The notes: generated by a model from the letters alone, not told the origin. Shown: positions 1 to 7,528, numbered from the stretch's first letter. The stretch: 23,783 nt of DNA from Candidatus Paceibacter sp. (GCA_023255765.1 JAGDVT010000007.1:1-23783), one strand, 5' to 3'. Numbers and translations: made by a program.

Positions 1-1525
1 ACATTCTAAATTTTTCAACAATCTTTGCGATATGTTCATCTGTAAATATATTTTGCTTTCTTGAAATTGGTGTATAAATTTCTCTTGCATCAATAAACAA
101 AATCTCTCCAGTTCTATCTCTAAATCTTCCATTCTTCTTATTTTTAGTAATAAACCATAGAGAAACCGGAAGTGAAACATTGTAAAAAAGTTTTGGCGGA
201 CAGGCAATAATGACATCTATTAAATCATCTTCAATAATTCTTTTTCTAATTTCCCCTTCTTTCCCACCAACTGCCAAAGCACCATTTGCCATTACAAAAC
301 CTGCCATTCCGTTTGGGGCCAAATGATAAATAAAATGCTGAATCCACATAAAGTTTGCATTACTTGCCGGCGGTATTCCATATTTCAAACGAGGATCATT
401 AGCTGGCAATCTTTCTGGCTCCCAGTCTTGATTAAAAGGAGGATTGGCTAAAATAAAATCAGCTCTTAAATCTGGAAACTTATCATCATAAAAAGAATTA
501 CCGATTCTTATATCGTCGCTCATTATTCCTCTAATAGCTAAGTTCATTTTACAGAGTTTCCATGTGTTTGGATTTAGCTCTTGGCCGTAAAATGATATCT
601 TGGATGGATCTTTTTCGTGAATCTTTAAGAAATAATGACTTTGAATAAACATTCCACCACTACCGCAACAAGGATCAAATACTCTACATCCTTCATATGG
701 TTCTAAAATTTCAACAAGGAGTTTAACAATCGGTCGCGGAGTGTAAAATTCTCCACCTCTTTTTCCTTCTGCCGATGCAAATTGGCCTAAAAAATATTCA
801 TAAACTCTTCCTAAAATATCTTTTTCTTTCTCTAAGTTGTGATCAAATTTAATCTTTGAAAAAAGATTTATTAGACTTCCATAAGTGTGAGCTTCCAATG
901 GAGTTGTAATAAAAATTTTAGGAAGAACTCCTTTAAGTCGTGGATTCGCTTCTTCTATTGCCTCCATTGCTTCGTCTAAATATTTTGCAATGTCATGATG
1001 TAAAGAATGCTTTTGTAAGAATTCCCATCTTGCTTTTTCGGGTATATAGAAAATCCCTCGAGAAAGATAAAAATCTTTATCGTCTAAAACAACTTTTCTT
1101 GTTTCAGGATTGGGTATATATTTAGGGCTATTTGGATCACTTATTTCTCTCTCTAATTCTTCTCTTCTTTGATAAAAAGCATCAGAAACATATTTTAAAA
1201 ATATTAAACCTAAAACAATGTATTTGTAATCCGAGGGTTCAACAGCACCTCTCAATTTATCCGCCGCCTTCCAAAGTTCTTTTTCAAAATCTAGATCCTT
1301 TTCTAATTTCTGAGAAATTTTAATAACTTCTTCTGTTGTCTTATTTTGAATTTCTAAAATTTTATTTTTTATTTCGGCGGGTAATTGATCTTTAGGAATT
1401 AAATAATCTCTGCCCTTAGAAACGGCAGGTATTTCTCCATTTTTAATTTTCTTAAATATAGCCTGCCTTGAAATACCAAGAATACTTGCTAATTCTTTTG
1501 TTGTATAATAATTTTCTTCAGCCAT
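1..1525 (-). CDS. hsdM: Type I restriction-modification DNA methyltransferase subunit (HsdM), 3' end cut by window edge
   Basis: Adenine-N6 DNA methylase subunit of a type I restriction system; it would work with HsdS and HsdR, which are not in view and may lie beyond the left edge. I translated it by hand from ATG at 1525; about 508 codons are visible and no stop is reached. Residues 1-50 form an extra helix-turn-helix of excisionase/MerR type (TTKELASILGISRQAIFKKI). The HsdM N-terminal helical domain follows from about residue 65 (LWKAADKLRGAVEPSDYKYI). SAM motif I is DPCCGSGGMF at residue 284 and catalytic motif IV is NPPF at residue 361. A TAAAAT box lies 6 nt upstream of the ATG. All motifs are intact, so it should be active. 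The added HTH is the one unusual element, because standard HsdM starts near the helical domain. Confidence 0.93.
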   Translation of the reverse strand, partial: MAEENYYTTKELASILGISRQAIFKKIKNGEIPAVSKGRDYLIPKDQLPAEIKNKILEIQNKTTEEVIKISQKLEKDLDFEKELWKAADKLRGAVEPSDYKYIVLGLIFLKYVSDAFYQRREELEREISDPNSPKYIPNPETRKVVLDDKDFYLSRGIFYIPEKARWEFLQKHSLHHDIAKYLDEAMEAIEEANPRLKGVLPKIFITTPLEAHTYGSLINLFSKIKFDHNLEKEKDILGRVYEYFLGQFASAEGKRGGEFYTPRPIVKLLVEILEPYEGCRVFDPCCGSGGMFIQSHYFLKIHEKDPSKISFYGQELNPNTWKLCKMNLAIRGIMSDDIRIGNSFYDDKFPDLRADFILANPPFNQDWEPERLPANDPRLKYGIPPASNANFMWIQHFIYHLAPNGMAGFVMANGALAVGGKEGEIRKRIIEDDLIDVIIACPPKLFYNVSLPVSLWFITKNKKNGRFRDRTGEILFIDAREIYTPISRKQNIFTDEHIAKIVEKFRM

Positions 1526-1531
1526 ACTCTA

Positions 1532-1537
1532 ATTTTA
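1532..1537 (-). promoter_or_regulatory. -10 box (TAAAAT) of hsdM, leaderless layout
   Basis: TAAAAT ends 6 nt before the hsdM ATG, with no purine-rich ribosome binding site between. This is the spacing expected if transcription starts at the A of the start codon. The same layout recurs at most unit-leading genes in this window. Confidence 0.5.
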
Positions 1538-1571
1538 ACTCCAAATTCTTTAAAAATCAAGTTTACCATAG

Positions 1572-1640
1572 TCAACCAATTTCAGCATCAACAAACATAT
1601 TTCCTATCAACCCATAAAATTTTTCTTTATAATTAACCAT
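1572..1640 (-). pseudogene. 22-codon ORF, likely 5' remnant of a lost gene (copy 1)
   Basis: A promoter-like TAAAAT and an ATG open a 22-codon frame starting MVNYKEKFYGL, which then stops. Its first codons and upstream box are nearly identical to those of the short frame at 5583-5654 (MASFKEKFYGL). The rest of the gap 1526-1736 is AT-rich with nothing else I recognise. I infer the decayed start of a gene family member, but a genuine micro-peptide cannot be excluded. The family is unknown to me. Confidence 0.3.
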
Positions 1641-1654
1641 TATTATAATTTTAA
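1609..1654. repeat. 46-bp duplicated promoter/start segment, copy 1
   Basis: The segment matches 5623-5668 at 43 of 46 positions by eye. It covers a TAAAAT/TATAAT box, an ATG and the first ten or so codons on the minus strand. Homology ends after the shared KEKFYGL codons. Confidence 0.6.
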
Positions 1655-1736
1655 AACAAAAGTAAAAAGCGCTCAAAATTATTAAAATCGAAATTGTGCC
1701 AAATTAAAAAATTTTTCCTCGAGATATTATTATCAC

Positions 1737-3920
1737 TTACTCAAGGTTGAGTTCTTTAACTTTTTCCCAGTTAATTTCATCCAAAACCGTAATTTTGTTA
1801 TCGCCAATGATGTATAAATAATCGTTAATATAGACTGCCCTTCTAGCTGAGATTTGGCTGATTGCTTTTATCAGTCCTAATTTATCATTTTTGTAAGAAA
1901 AAACATAGCCACCTTCACTGCCGGGTAAGAAAAAGATTTCGTGTTTTTTATCTAGCAAAAAGGCATGGTGAGTCTTCAAAATATCAGACCAGGATTCATC
2001 TAAAATGTATTTATCTAATTCTTTGGGATTTTCCGCCTGCGAAACATCAAAAAGAGAAATTTTCACCTTCCAATCTTCTTTTCCAATACCCAAAATTTTG
2101 TCTTTTGTGATGGGATGCAAATAAGAAGAGTAACCTGGAATTTTTAATTCACCTTTTAATTCTGGCTTTTGAGGATTGGATAAATCTAAAACATAAAAGG
2201 GGTCAGTCTCGCGGAAAGTAACCAAATAACCTTTCTCTTCAATAAATCTAACTGAATAAATTCTTTCTGTTAGCCCCAAATCCTTTACTGAACCAATAAC
2301 TTTCAAATTTTTATCTAAAACATAAACATCATTGGCTGATTCTCTCCCACTTATCCAGCCAAATCTCCTACCAACAGTTACAGCAATTCTTAAATTTTCT
2401 TTATACTCATCTAAAGCAAACTGATTTAAGGGAGAGCCCGGGACATTACCGCTCGCTGTTATTTCGAATTTTTCTAATCCAATCTTTATAATCCCAGTCT
2501 TTTCTAATTCTCTTTTTTCTTCCTTGTAATAATCTGCCATTCGATTTTCTAACTCGTTCTCAACTTTTAATCTTTCATCTTTGGTTAAAGAACTTTCATA
2601 TTTTTCTAAAATGGTTTGCAATTCCGAAAGTTTGGCTTCCTCACTGATATTATAACCTTCTAATTTTTCAAGTTTTTCTAGAAACCAATTGGGGATTAAG
2701 TCTTGACATCTTTCTTTTAAAAATTTGGAATAAAACTTAAATATACTCTCATAATAAGAATAAGTAATATAAATTGCATTTTCTGACATATAAACTACTG
2801 AATTCTCAGATGAGCCAACAAAAGAAATTTTCTTTTCTATTTTTCCTGAAATAGGATCTAAAATCATTGCTGAAAAAGTAACATCTACTGGAACAGGTAA
2901 AACAGGATGATAAATTTCTTGACATTCAATTGTTAAAGGTTTTCCTTCAATGATTAAGGGCTTAATTGGACAAGGATGAATTTCATCAATTAAACTTTTA
3001 GTTACTAAATAGATTTTATCTTTATAAAACCGTGAGGTAACAATTGAATTTTTCTCTTCCAATTTTATCTCCCATTTCTTTTCAGGATTTTTAGGATTGG
3101 AAATATCGTAGCCCGCGATATCTTTACCGGAGAAAATAACTAAAATATTTTTTGTTAAAAGTAAATCTCCTGATTTTTCAATTTCGCTATCTAAAGCCAA
3201 ATCAGTTGGTGGAAAGGCTTTAATGAGTTTGGTTTTAGGCGCTTTATAAGGATAGGACGGAATTTCTATTATTATTGGCTCTCGCCAAATTGGCCAACTC
3301 CTTCCAGGAGAAAAATAAATTTCCCAACCATCAGTTTTAACAATATCTGGTTCATCAATACCTGGCACTTGAACCGTAGTCTCAGAAATTCTTTCTGGCA
3401 AAACAGCTTCTGTAATCGTAAGAGGAACAGCCATAGGAGAGGCTTCCACGGCAGGAAGTTCTCTTGCTCTTTCTAAAGCTAATCCCCAACCTAAATATCT
3501 AGCTAGCGCTTTTGTCTTTTTTAAATAATTTTTAAATTCTTCTTTAGAAGAAAATTTTTTAACTCCTGTTGTTGGTTTTTGGGAAGCAGCAGCTTTTGTT
3601 AACATTGATTTAAGTTGAGCAATTCCTTTTGAATCTAATCTATTTCCATGCCATTTACCATACCAATCAGCATAAAATTCTTTAACAGCTTTTCTTGTTT
3701 GGGAACCATAATAACCAGTTGCTCCAGTAGGAATATCATAACCTGCTTCAATTAAACAAGCTTGAGCATTTCTGACTGCTTTTCCTCTTTGTCCATATTT
3801 TACAGGAACTAAAGTATTAGGATTACAGGTTTGAGCTGAAACACTAAAATAAGGAGCGAGAGAAAAAACTATAAGAGAAATTAAAATTAGACCAATGAGT
3901 GCTTTTTTATTTCTTTCCAT
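1737..3920 (-). CDS. Secreted peptidoglycan-binding protein with C-terminal beta-propeller domain
   Basis: A 727-residue exported protein. Residues 1-30 are a signal peptide (charged MERNKK, hydrophobic LIGLILISLIVFSLAPYF, SVSA-Q cleavage-like site). Residues about 37-90 resemble a PG_binding_1 domain (VKYGQRGKAVRNAQACLIEAG, then YYGSQTRKAVKEF), which would anchor the protein in the cell wall. From about residue 185 the motif VQVPGIDEPDIVKTDGWEIY is typical of the entry to the secreted beta-propeller family (Pfam Beta_propel; distant WD40 relatives), and propeller blades run to the C-terminus. A charged helical insert (about 395-490, rich in E/K/L) interrupts the blades and may form a coiled coil. 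The ligand is unknown. It is a single-gene unit with its own TAAAAT box and has no functional link to neighbouring hsdM. Confidence 0.85.
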   Translation of the reverse strand: MERNKKALIGLILISLIVFSLAPYFSVSAQTCNPNTLVPVKYGQRGKAVRNAQACLIEAGYDIPTGATGYYGSQTRKAVKEFYADWYGKWHGNRLDSKGIAQLKSMLTKAAASQKPTTGVKKFSSKEEFKNYLKKTKALARYLGWGLALERARELPAVEASPMAVPLTITEAVLPERISETTVQVPGIDEPDIVKTDGWEIYFSPGRSWPIWREPIIIEIPSYPYKAPKTKLIKAFPPTDLALDSEIEKSGDLLLTKNILVIFSGKDIAGYDISNPKNPEKKWEIKLEEKNSIVTSRFYKDKIYLVTKSLIDEIHPCPIKPLIIEGKPLTIECQEIYHPVLPVPVDVTFSAMILDPISGKIEKKISFVGSSENSVVYMSENAIYITYSYYESIFKFYSKFLKERCQDLIPNWFLEKLEKLEGYNISEEAKLSELQTILEKYESSLTKDERLKVENELENRMADYYKEEKRELEKTGIIKIGLEKFEITASGNVPGSPLNQFALDEYKENLRIAVTVGRRFGWISGRESANDVYVLDKNLKVIGSVKDLGLTERIYSVRFIEEKGYLVTFRETDPFYVLDLSNPQKPELKGELKIPGYSSYLHPITKDKILGIGKEDWKVKISLFDVSQAENPKELDKYILDESWSDILKTHHAFLLDKKHEIFFLPGSEGGYVFSYKNDKLGLIKAISQISARRAVYINDYLYIIGDNKITVLDEINWEKVKELNLE

Positions 3921-3926
3921 TTTTGA

Positions 3927-3932
3927 ATTTTA
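3927..3932 (-). promoter_or_regulatory. -10 box (TAAAAT) of the beta-propeller gene
   Basis: TAAAAT ends 6 nt before the ATG at 3920, and no Shine-Dalgarno is present. Directly upstream (3934-3957) CCGCTT and AAGCGG form an inverted repeat with a 12-nt loop. It overlaps the region just upstream of -10 and could be an operator. Confidence 0.45.
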
Positions 3933-4159
3933 ACCGCTTATCTATTAAAGAAAGCGGCTAAGATTAATTTGCGCCTTTAATAAAAATAAATGAGGAACTT
4001 TTAATAATAAATTATATACGAAAAAAATTTTAAATATCAAGTAAAAATTATGTAAAACTTTTGAATAAATTTACAAAATTTTATTCTTTTAGACTTTTCT
4101 TTAATTAAACTTTTCCACAAGAAGCAGATCAAATTTCGAATAATGCAGCTTAATATTTT

Positions 4160-4399
4160 TTAAAGTTCGAGGTTGGCAATTTTGTTAATTTTATCTAAAT
4201 CTAAATATTTTCTCGCTTTTGATGTTATATCTGGAAGAATTTTCCATCTTTTAAAAAAGTTACGCCAGTTAAATTTAGAGCCTTAAAAGGAGCAACCTTA
4301 TATCCATCTTCTTTAAAAATTCGACACAACAAAGCAACTAAAAAACTTTTTTCCAGCTCCTGTCCCAAACCCAGTTGCCTGAACCATTATTTTTCTCAT
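4160..4399 (-). pseudogene. Remnant of a CobQ/cobyric-acid-synthase-like P-loop gene
   Basis: No open frame survives, but joining frames gives MRKIMVQATG.., GAGKSFLVALLCRIFKEDG, then YKVAPFKALNL. This is the N-terminal P-loop strand-helix of the CobQ/CobB/dethiobiotin-synthase superfamily and resembles cobyric acid synthase (family: QGTxSxxGKS..LCRIFxQDGYxVAPFKxQNM). One extra A in a six-A run just after the P-loop breaks the frame, and a second shift follows after KALNLTGVTFLKDG. The tail in another frame reads KARKYLDLDKINKIANLEL and stops at 4160. Only about 55 N-terminal and 25 tail residues remain of a family normally near 480-500 residues, so a large internal deletion is inferred. The rest of the 3921-4762 gap holds only hairpin repeats listed separately. 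Confidence 0.6.
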
Positions 4400-4475
4400 A
4401 ATTCTCCATATTATTTTATCTCAATTTTTTTTGAAGAAAAACCATTTCAATTTTTCCCCCAATTAATTCTTCTCA

Positions 4476-4501
4476 CCGTACTGAACTTACTTTTGCTACG
4501 G
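4476..4501. repeat. Intergenic palindromic repeat, family 2 copy a
   Basis: CCGTA...TACGG arms enclose an ACTTACTTTT centre in an otherwise AT-rich gap. It resembles in layout the segments at 4607-4634 and 5541-5569 (C-rich left arm, AGCTTC or ACTTAC centre, CGG-rich right arm). Degenerate, so the family grouping is tentative. Confidence 0.3.
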
Positions 4502-4563
4502 AGGTTTGTAGACTAAATCAGCAATTTTTTGCTAAAGCCGACACAAAAATTAGATATTTAGAT

Positions 4564-4591
4564 ATTCCAACATTCTTGAGAATGTTGGAAT
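4564..4591. repeat. Perfect 12-bp-stem hairpin followed by a T-run
   Basis: ATTCCAACATTC, loop TTGA, GAATGTTGGAAT, then GTTTTTT on the plus strand. The shape matches an intrinsic terminator on the plus strand, but no plus-strand gene lies upstream. The ACATTC/GAATGT arm motif is also in the outer arms of the 23722-23783 element, so a repeat remnant is more likely. Confidence 0.5.
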
Positions 4592-4606
4592 GTTTTTTAA
4601 TCCCTG

Positions 4607-4634
4607 CCCCATAGTAAGCTTCTTACCCTGCGGT
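4607..4634. repeat. Intergenic palindromic repeat, family 2 copy b
   Basis: CCCC..GTAAG-CTT-CTTAC..CGGTG: an imperfect hairpin with a perfect 5-bp inner stem, of the same general layout as 5541-5569. It lies in a gene-free stretch directly after the 4564 hairpin. Confidence 0.35.
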
Positions 4635-4762
4635 GAATTTTATTCTACGAGTGGAATTAAACAATCACCCTATTTTTAGCTGATTTTAATTTAATTTTTT
4701 CCAAAAGTCCATTTTATTCTTCAATCAGCATAAAAGAAGTAGGTGGAATGTCTCAAATTGAA

Positions 4763-5519
4763 TTATCTATCTTGCTTTGTTGCTAAAATTACCAAACGTC
4801 GAGAGTTTTTTGTGAATTTCTGATCACCAATCGTGTCGCCGTAAACTTTAATAATTTTAAATCCAGCTTTGCTTAAATTTTTTCTCATTTCTCTCAGGGA
4901 ATACACCCTGAGTATCCAAGCGGTCTTATGCCATTTGCCTTTTTCGTCAAGAATCTGAACCTTAACGGTATTACGCCGGGGTTTAGGGTTATAAATTCTT
5001 TCTTCTAAAACAAGTAGTTTCCCAACTTTCTCCCATAATTTTGGTTGAAAATTAGCCAGCATCCAGTCGCGATTCATAATATCAATCAAAAATTTTCCTC
5101 CAGGCTTTAGGGCTTTGGCAACCGCTTTTAAAACCTTGAAATCCTCATAATCCGTTTCTAAATACCCAAAAGATGTAAACATATTAATAACTGCGTCAAA
5201 CTCGTTCTTAAAAGGAATCTTTCGTATGTCGCTCCTTATAATTCTGACCTTTATCTTTTTATTTTTGGCGCTCTTAGCCAATATCGCTAAAGCCTTTTTA
5301 CTTAAATCAAGACCAGTCATCTGATAGCCCATCTTGGCTAAAGGGAGAAGATGCCGACCATGACCACAACAAAGATCCAATATCTTTGCTCCTTTGGGCA
5401 AATTCAAAACCCGTTTAATAAAGGTAATCTCTTTTTTTAATGTAAGATGGTTTAAGTCTTTTGCGAGGGATGTAAAGATCTAAATAATATTTTTCAAAAA
5501 ATTTTTTATACCAAGCCAT
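4763..5519 (-). pseudogene. Class I SAM-dependent methyltransferase with a 5' frameshift
   Basis: The intact frame from TTG at 5407 encodes 214 residues with motif I LDLCCGHGRHLLPLAKMGY, motif II GLDLS, a D-rich turn after IIRSDIRKIPF, and INMFTSFGYL and LKPGGKFLIDI motifs. Homologues of this family usually begin about 35 residues earlier. Such an N-terminus is present from ATG at 5519 (MAWYKKFFEKYYLDLY) but in another frame, which stops at 5415. In the main frame the upstream sequence reads LAKDLNHLTLKKEITFIKRV and is open back to a TAG near 5481. One indel near 5470-5485 would restore a protein of about 250 residues. TAAAAT 8 nt before the ATG supports the long start. Possibly a recent mutation or assembly error, or use of the TTG start. 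Substrate unknown. Confidence 0.72.
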
Positions 5520-5540
5520 TTGATTATATTTTATCTTTTA

Positions 5541-5569
5541 CCCCTAGTCAGCTTCGCTGTACTTCGGGG
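5541..5569. repeat. Intergenic palindromic repeat, family 2 copy c
   Basis: CCCC(T)AGT-CAGC, loop TTC, GCTGTACTTCGGGG: an imperfect GC-rich hairpin in AT-rich surroundings, 22 bp upstream of the methyltransferase ATG. It may be a repeat remnant or act as a terminator for upstream transcription. Confidence 0.4.
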
Positions 5570-5582
5570 TTCAATCAATTCT

Positions 5583-5654
5583 TCAACTTTTTACTTTGCT
5601 TTTTCCAATAACTCTTTTGCCTAACCCATAAAATTTTTCTTTAAAACTAGCCAT
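5583..5654 (-). pseudogene. 23-codon ORF, likely 5' remnant of a lost gene (copy 2)
   Basis: The frame starts MASFKEKFYGLGKRVIGKSK and stops after 23 codons. TAAAAT sits 7 nt before the ATG. It matches the short frame at 1572-1640 in its first codons and upstream box. Basic composition at the end (GKRVIGKSKVK). Function unknown; it could be a small expressed peptide or a truncated gene. Confidence 0.3.
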
Positions 5655-5668
5655 TATTATAATTTTAA
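5623..5668. repeat. 46-bp duplicated promoter/start segment, copy 2
   Basis: Partner of 1609-1654, with three mismatches counted by eye. Both copies are on the same strand and cover promoter box plus start of a short frame. Confidence 0.6.
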
Positions 5669-5740
5669 CTCATTAAAAAATTGAGCGAAAGGGATGGTGA
5701 TTAGTTTTTGCCAAGTTAATTTTTATTTTTATATTTATAT

Positions 5741-5768
5741 TTTCTCATTTTCTTAAGAAATTAAGAAA
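5741..5768. promoter_or_regulatory. 28-bp palindrome (candidate operator), isolated copy
   Basis: It contains the 16-bp core ATTTTCTTAAGAAATT flanked by TTTCT and AGAAA arms. The same 28-bp site occurs four times around arsR (12252, 12594, 12685, 12776). Here it lies in the 409-bp gap between the methyltransferase start and the end of the dehydrogenase gene, not directly at a start codon. Confidence 0.55.
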
Positions 5769-5805
5769 AAGAAAAACCCCCTAAAATCAAAGTTTTTAAT
5801 ACTAA

Positions 5806-5865
5806 ACAATATTCTAATATTCTATACCTGTCTGCCGGCAAGCAGGGAATGTTAGAATATTTTGT
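5806..5865. repeat. 60-nt palindromic repeat with CCTG..CCGG..CAGG core
   Basis: Outer arms TATTCTAA/TTAGAATA enclose a GC-rich core CTGTCTGCCGGCAAGCAGG. It is the reverse complement of the element at 23722-23783 with few changes; C/G pairs in one arm are replaced by T/A pairs here, so pairing is kept. Looks like a REP/MITE-type hairpin element. The remainder of 5655-5927 is AT-rich with the palindrome at 5741 and nothing else recognisable. Confidence 0.65.
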
Positions 5866-5927
5866 ATCGAACAAAAATGATAGAAATTTAAAAAATTGGA
5901 TAAAGGGTAAAAATTAATAATGATTGA

Positions 5928-7175
5928 TTATTGATGATAAATAAGTTTGTAAATAATTCCTGCTTTGTCGTCAGAAATGTAAATTGTGCCTCCTGGTTTG
6001 ATTAAAATATCAACTGGTCTTCCGAGAGCTTCGCTATTTTGAATCCAGCCAGTAATAAAATCTTCTTCACCTAAATATTTTCCTTGACTGTCTAAAATAT
6101 ATCTTACAATTTTATATCCCGTTGGTACTCCTCGATTCCAAGAACCATGATAAGCAACTAAAAGATTGTACCAATACTCTTGTGGCCAACCTTCTTCAGG
6201 AAAAAATGCTAAACCAAGCGGTGCTGAATGGGCAGGAATATCAATGTAAGATTCTGTTTCAAATGGTTCCATACAAGGATTTCGAACATAAACATTTTTA
6301 TCAAAATTATCATCGTGAATGTTTTTGCCGTAACATATTGGCCAACCATAATTTTTCCCTTCCTCAATAATATTAATTTCATCAGGCGGCAAATCATCAC
6401 CAAGCCAATCTCTTCCCATCTCAGTTGCCCAAACTTTGCCGGTTACAGGATGTAAAGCCATAAAAACAGAATTTCTTAAGCCTTTGGCATAAATTTTACT
6501 TTCTTTTGTTTTAAAATCATAAACTAAAATTGTTCCATTTCTTTCATCTTTTTCATAACAAACATCACAAGTTGAGCCAATAGAAATTAAAAGCTTATGA
6601 TCGTTTGGATAAGGCAAAAAGAGTAAAGTTCTGGTAAAATGCCTTCCACCTTTTGGTAAATTTAAAATTTTTCGTGGATTAATTGGTTTATAAATTTTTT
6701 CTTCTTCATCAAAAATTAAATCATACTCCATTAATCTTTCAGTTTCTGCCACATATAGCTTACAATTTTTATCATCAATATTTGGACGTGCGATGTCCCA
6801 ACATTTTATTTCTAAACCATGTGGGTTTTGTAAATTTGAAAGCAAAGTAATTATTTTATCTGCTTTGCCATCTCCATCTAAATCAGGTAAAGAAACAACT
6901 TCTCCTTTCTTAGTTAAACTAACAATTAAATTTCCTGCAGGATCTTCTTTAATGACTCTTGCACCATCTAAACCTTTAGCAAAAATATGAATGGTAAAAT
7001 TTGATGGTAATTTTAAAAAACTTAATTCTTTATCCGATTCAATTTTCTTTTCTGCCGGTAAAAATGCAGGTTTAATTCCTTTATAGATTGGATAAATTTT
7101 ATAAAAAGCAAAAAATGAAACAAAGAGTAGTAGAGCCACAATAAAAAATTTTTTATTTATCTTTAATTTCCTCAT
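5928..7175 (-). CDS. Membrane-anchored PQQ-dependent sugar dehydrogenase-like (glucose/sorbosone dehydrogenase fold) protein
   Basis: 415 residues. Residues 8-30 are a membrane anchor (FFIVALLLFVSFFAFYKIYP); the rest would lie outside the membrane. From about residue 55 the six-bladed propeller of the GSDH family appears: LPSNFTIHIFAKGLDGARVI, DPAGNLIVS, PDLDGDGKAD, NPHGLEIKC, YVAETERLMEY, then GLRNSVFMALHPVTGKVWATEMG, PPDEINIIEEGKNYGWPICYG, the IPAHSAPLGLAFFP motif and AYHGSWNR near the C-terminus. Length suits the family. The real substrate is uncertain, because many members are annotated as sorbosone dehydrogenases without assay. Two cysteines in TCDVCYEK could form a disulfide. The ATG overlaps the TAA of the broken upstream frame (TAATG), so it was probably translated by coupling in one unit with 7175-7518 and 7529-8206. 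Confidence 0.88.
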   Translation of the reverse strand: MRKLKINKKFFIVALLLFVSFFAFYKIYPIYKGIKPAFLPAEKKIESDKELSFLKLPSNFTIHIFAKGLDGARVIKEDPAGNLIVSLTKKGEVVSLPDLDGDGKADKIITLLSNLQNPHGLEIKCWDIARPNIDDKNCKLYVAETERLMEYDLIFDEEEKIYKPINPRKILNLPKGGRHFTRTLLFLPYPNDHKLLISIGSTCDVCYEKDERNGTILVYDFKTKESKIYAKGLRNSVFMALHPVTGKVWATEMGRDWLGDDLPPDEINIIEEGKNYGWPICYGKNIHDDNFDKNVYVRNPCMEPFETESYIDIPAHSAPLGLAFFPEEGWPQEYWYNLLVAYHGSWNRGVPTGYKIVRYILDSQGKYLGEEDFITGWIQNSEALGRPVDILIKPGGTIYISDDKAGIIYKLIYHQ

Positions 7176-7518
7176 TAAATTTTAATTTTAACGCTAAGAG
7201 CCAATGATAAAAAAATTGGTAAGCAAACAATAATAATTGCTAATGAATCAGTATCCTCTTTTTGTCTCTAAGATTTTTTATTTATCTCTTCAGCTAATTT
7301 TTTTTCTTCATAATACTTTTTAGATTCTTCTTCGGACATACGCTTTACATCGGGATCCATAAAAAGAACTTTAGGTATATAATAAACATCGGCCTTTTTA
7401 AAAATAAAGATTTTTAAACCTAAATTAACTAATTTTACTGAAGCAATAATAATTAAAATTAAACTAATGGCAGAAAAAGATAAATATAGATAATTTTTAC
7501 TGTTTGAGGAATTTTCAT
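7175..7518 (-). pseudogene. Small two-TM membrane protein gene with a frameshift and an in-frame TAG
   Basis: After ATG at 7518 (MK), inserting one A into a four-A run gives NSSNSKNYLYLSFSAI, then a membrane segment ISLILIIIASVKLVNLGLKI, then YYIPKVLFMDPDVKRMSEEE and a charged tail EESKKYYEEKKLAEEINKKS, ending at TAG (7268). Beyond the TAG the same frame runs 30 more codons with a second hydrophobic segment (SLAIIIVCLPIFLSLALSV). It ends at TAA overlapping the ATG of the dehydrogenase as TAATG. That neat junction suggests the whole stretch was one gene of about 115 codons. Lesions: one indel, one nonsense codon. Alternatively an 84-residue protein with a homopolymer sequencing error. Function unknown. 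This accounts for the gap 7176-7528. Confidence 0.5.
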
Positions 7519-7528
7519 TTTTTTAAAA

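Noticed and set aside
940..1323. Two plus-strand ORFs of about 60 codons
   Set aside because: They lie antisense to hsdM, which has clear methylase motifs; shadows of that gene.
4564..4600. Intrinsic terminator on the plus strand
   Set aside because: The shape is right (12-bp stem plus T-run) but no plus-strand gene lies upstream; kept as a hairpin repeat only.
4430..4660. tRNA or other structured RNA gene
   Set aside because: Several hairpins but no cloverleaf, no T-loop GTTCRA in proper context and no CCA end.
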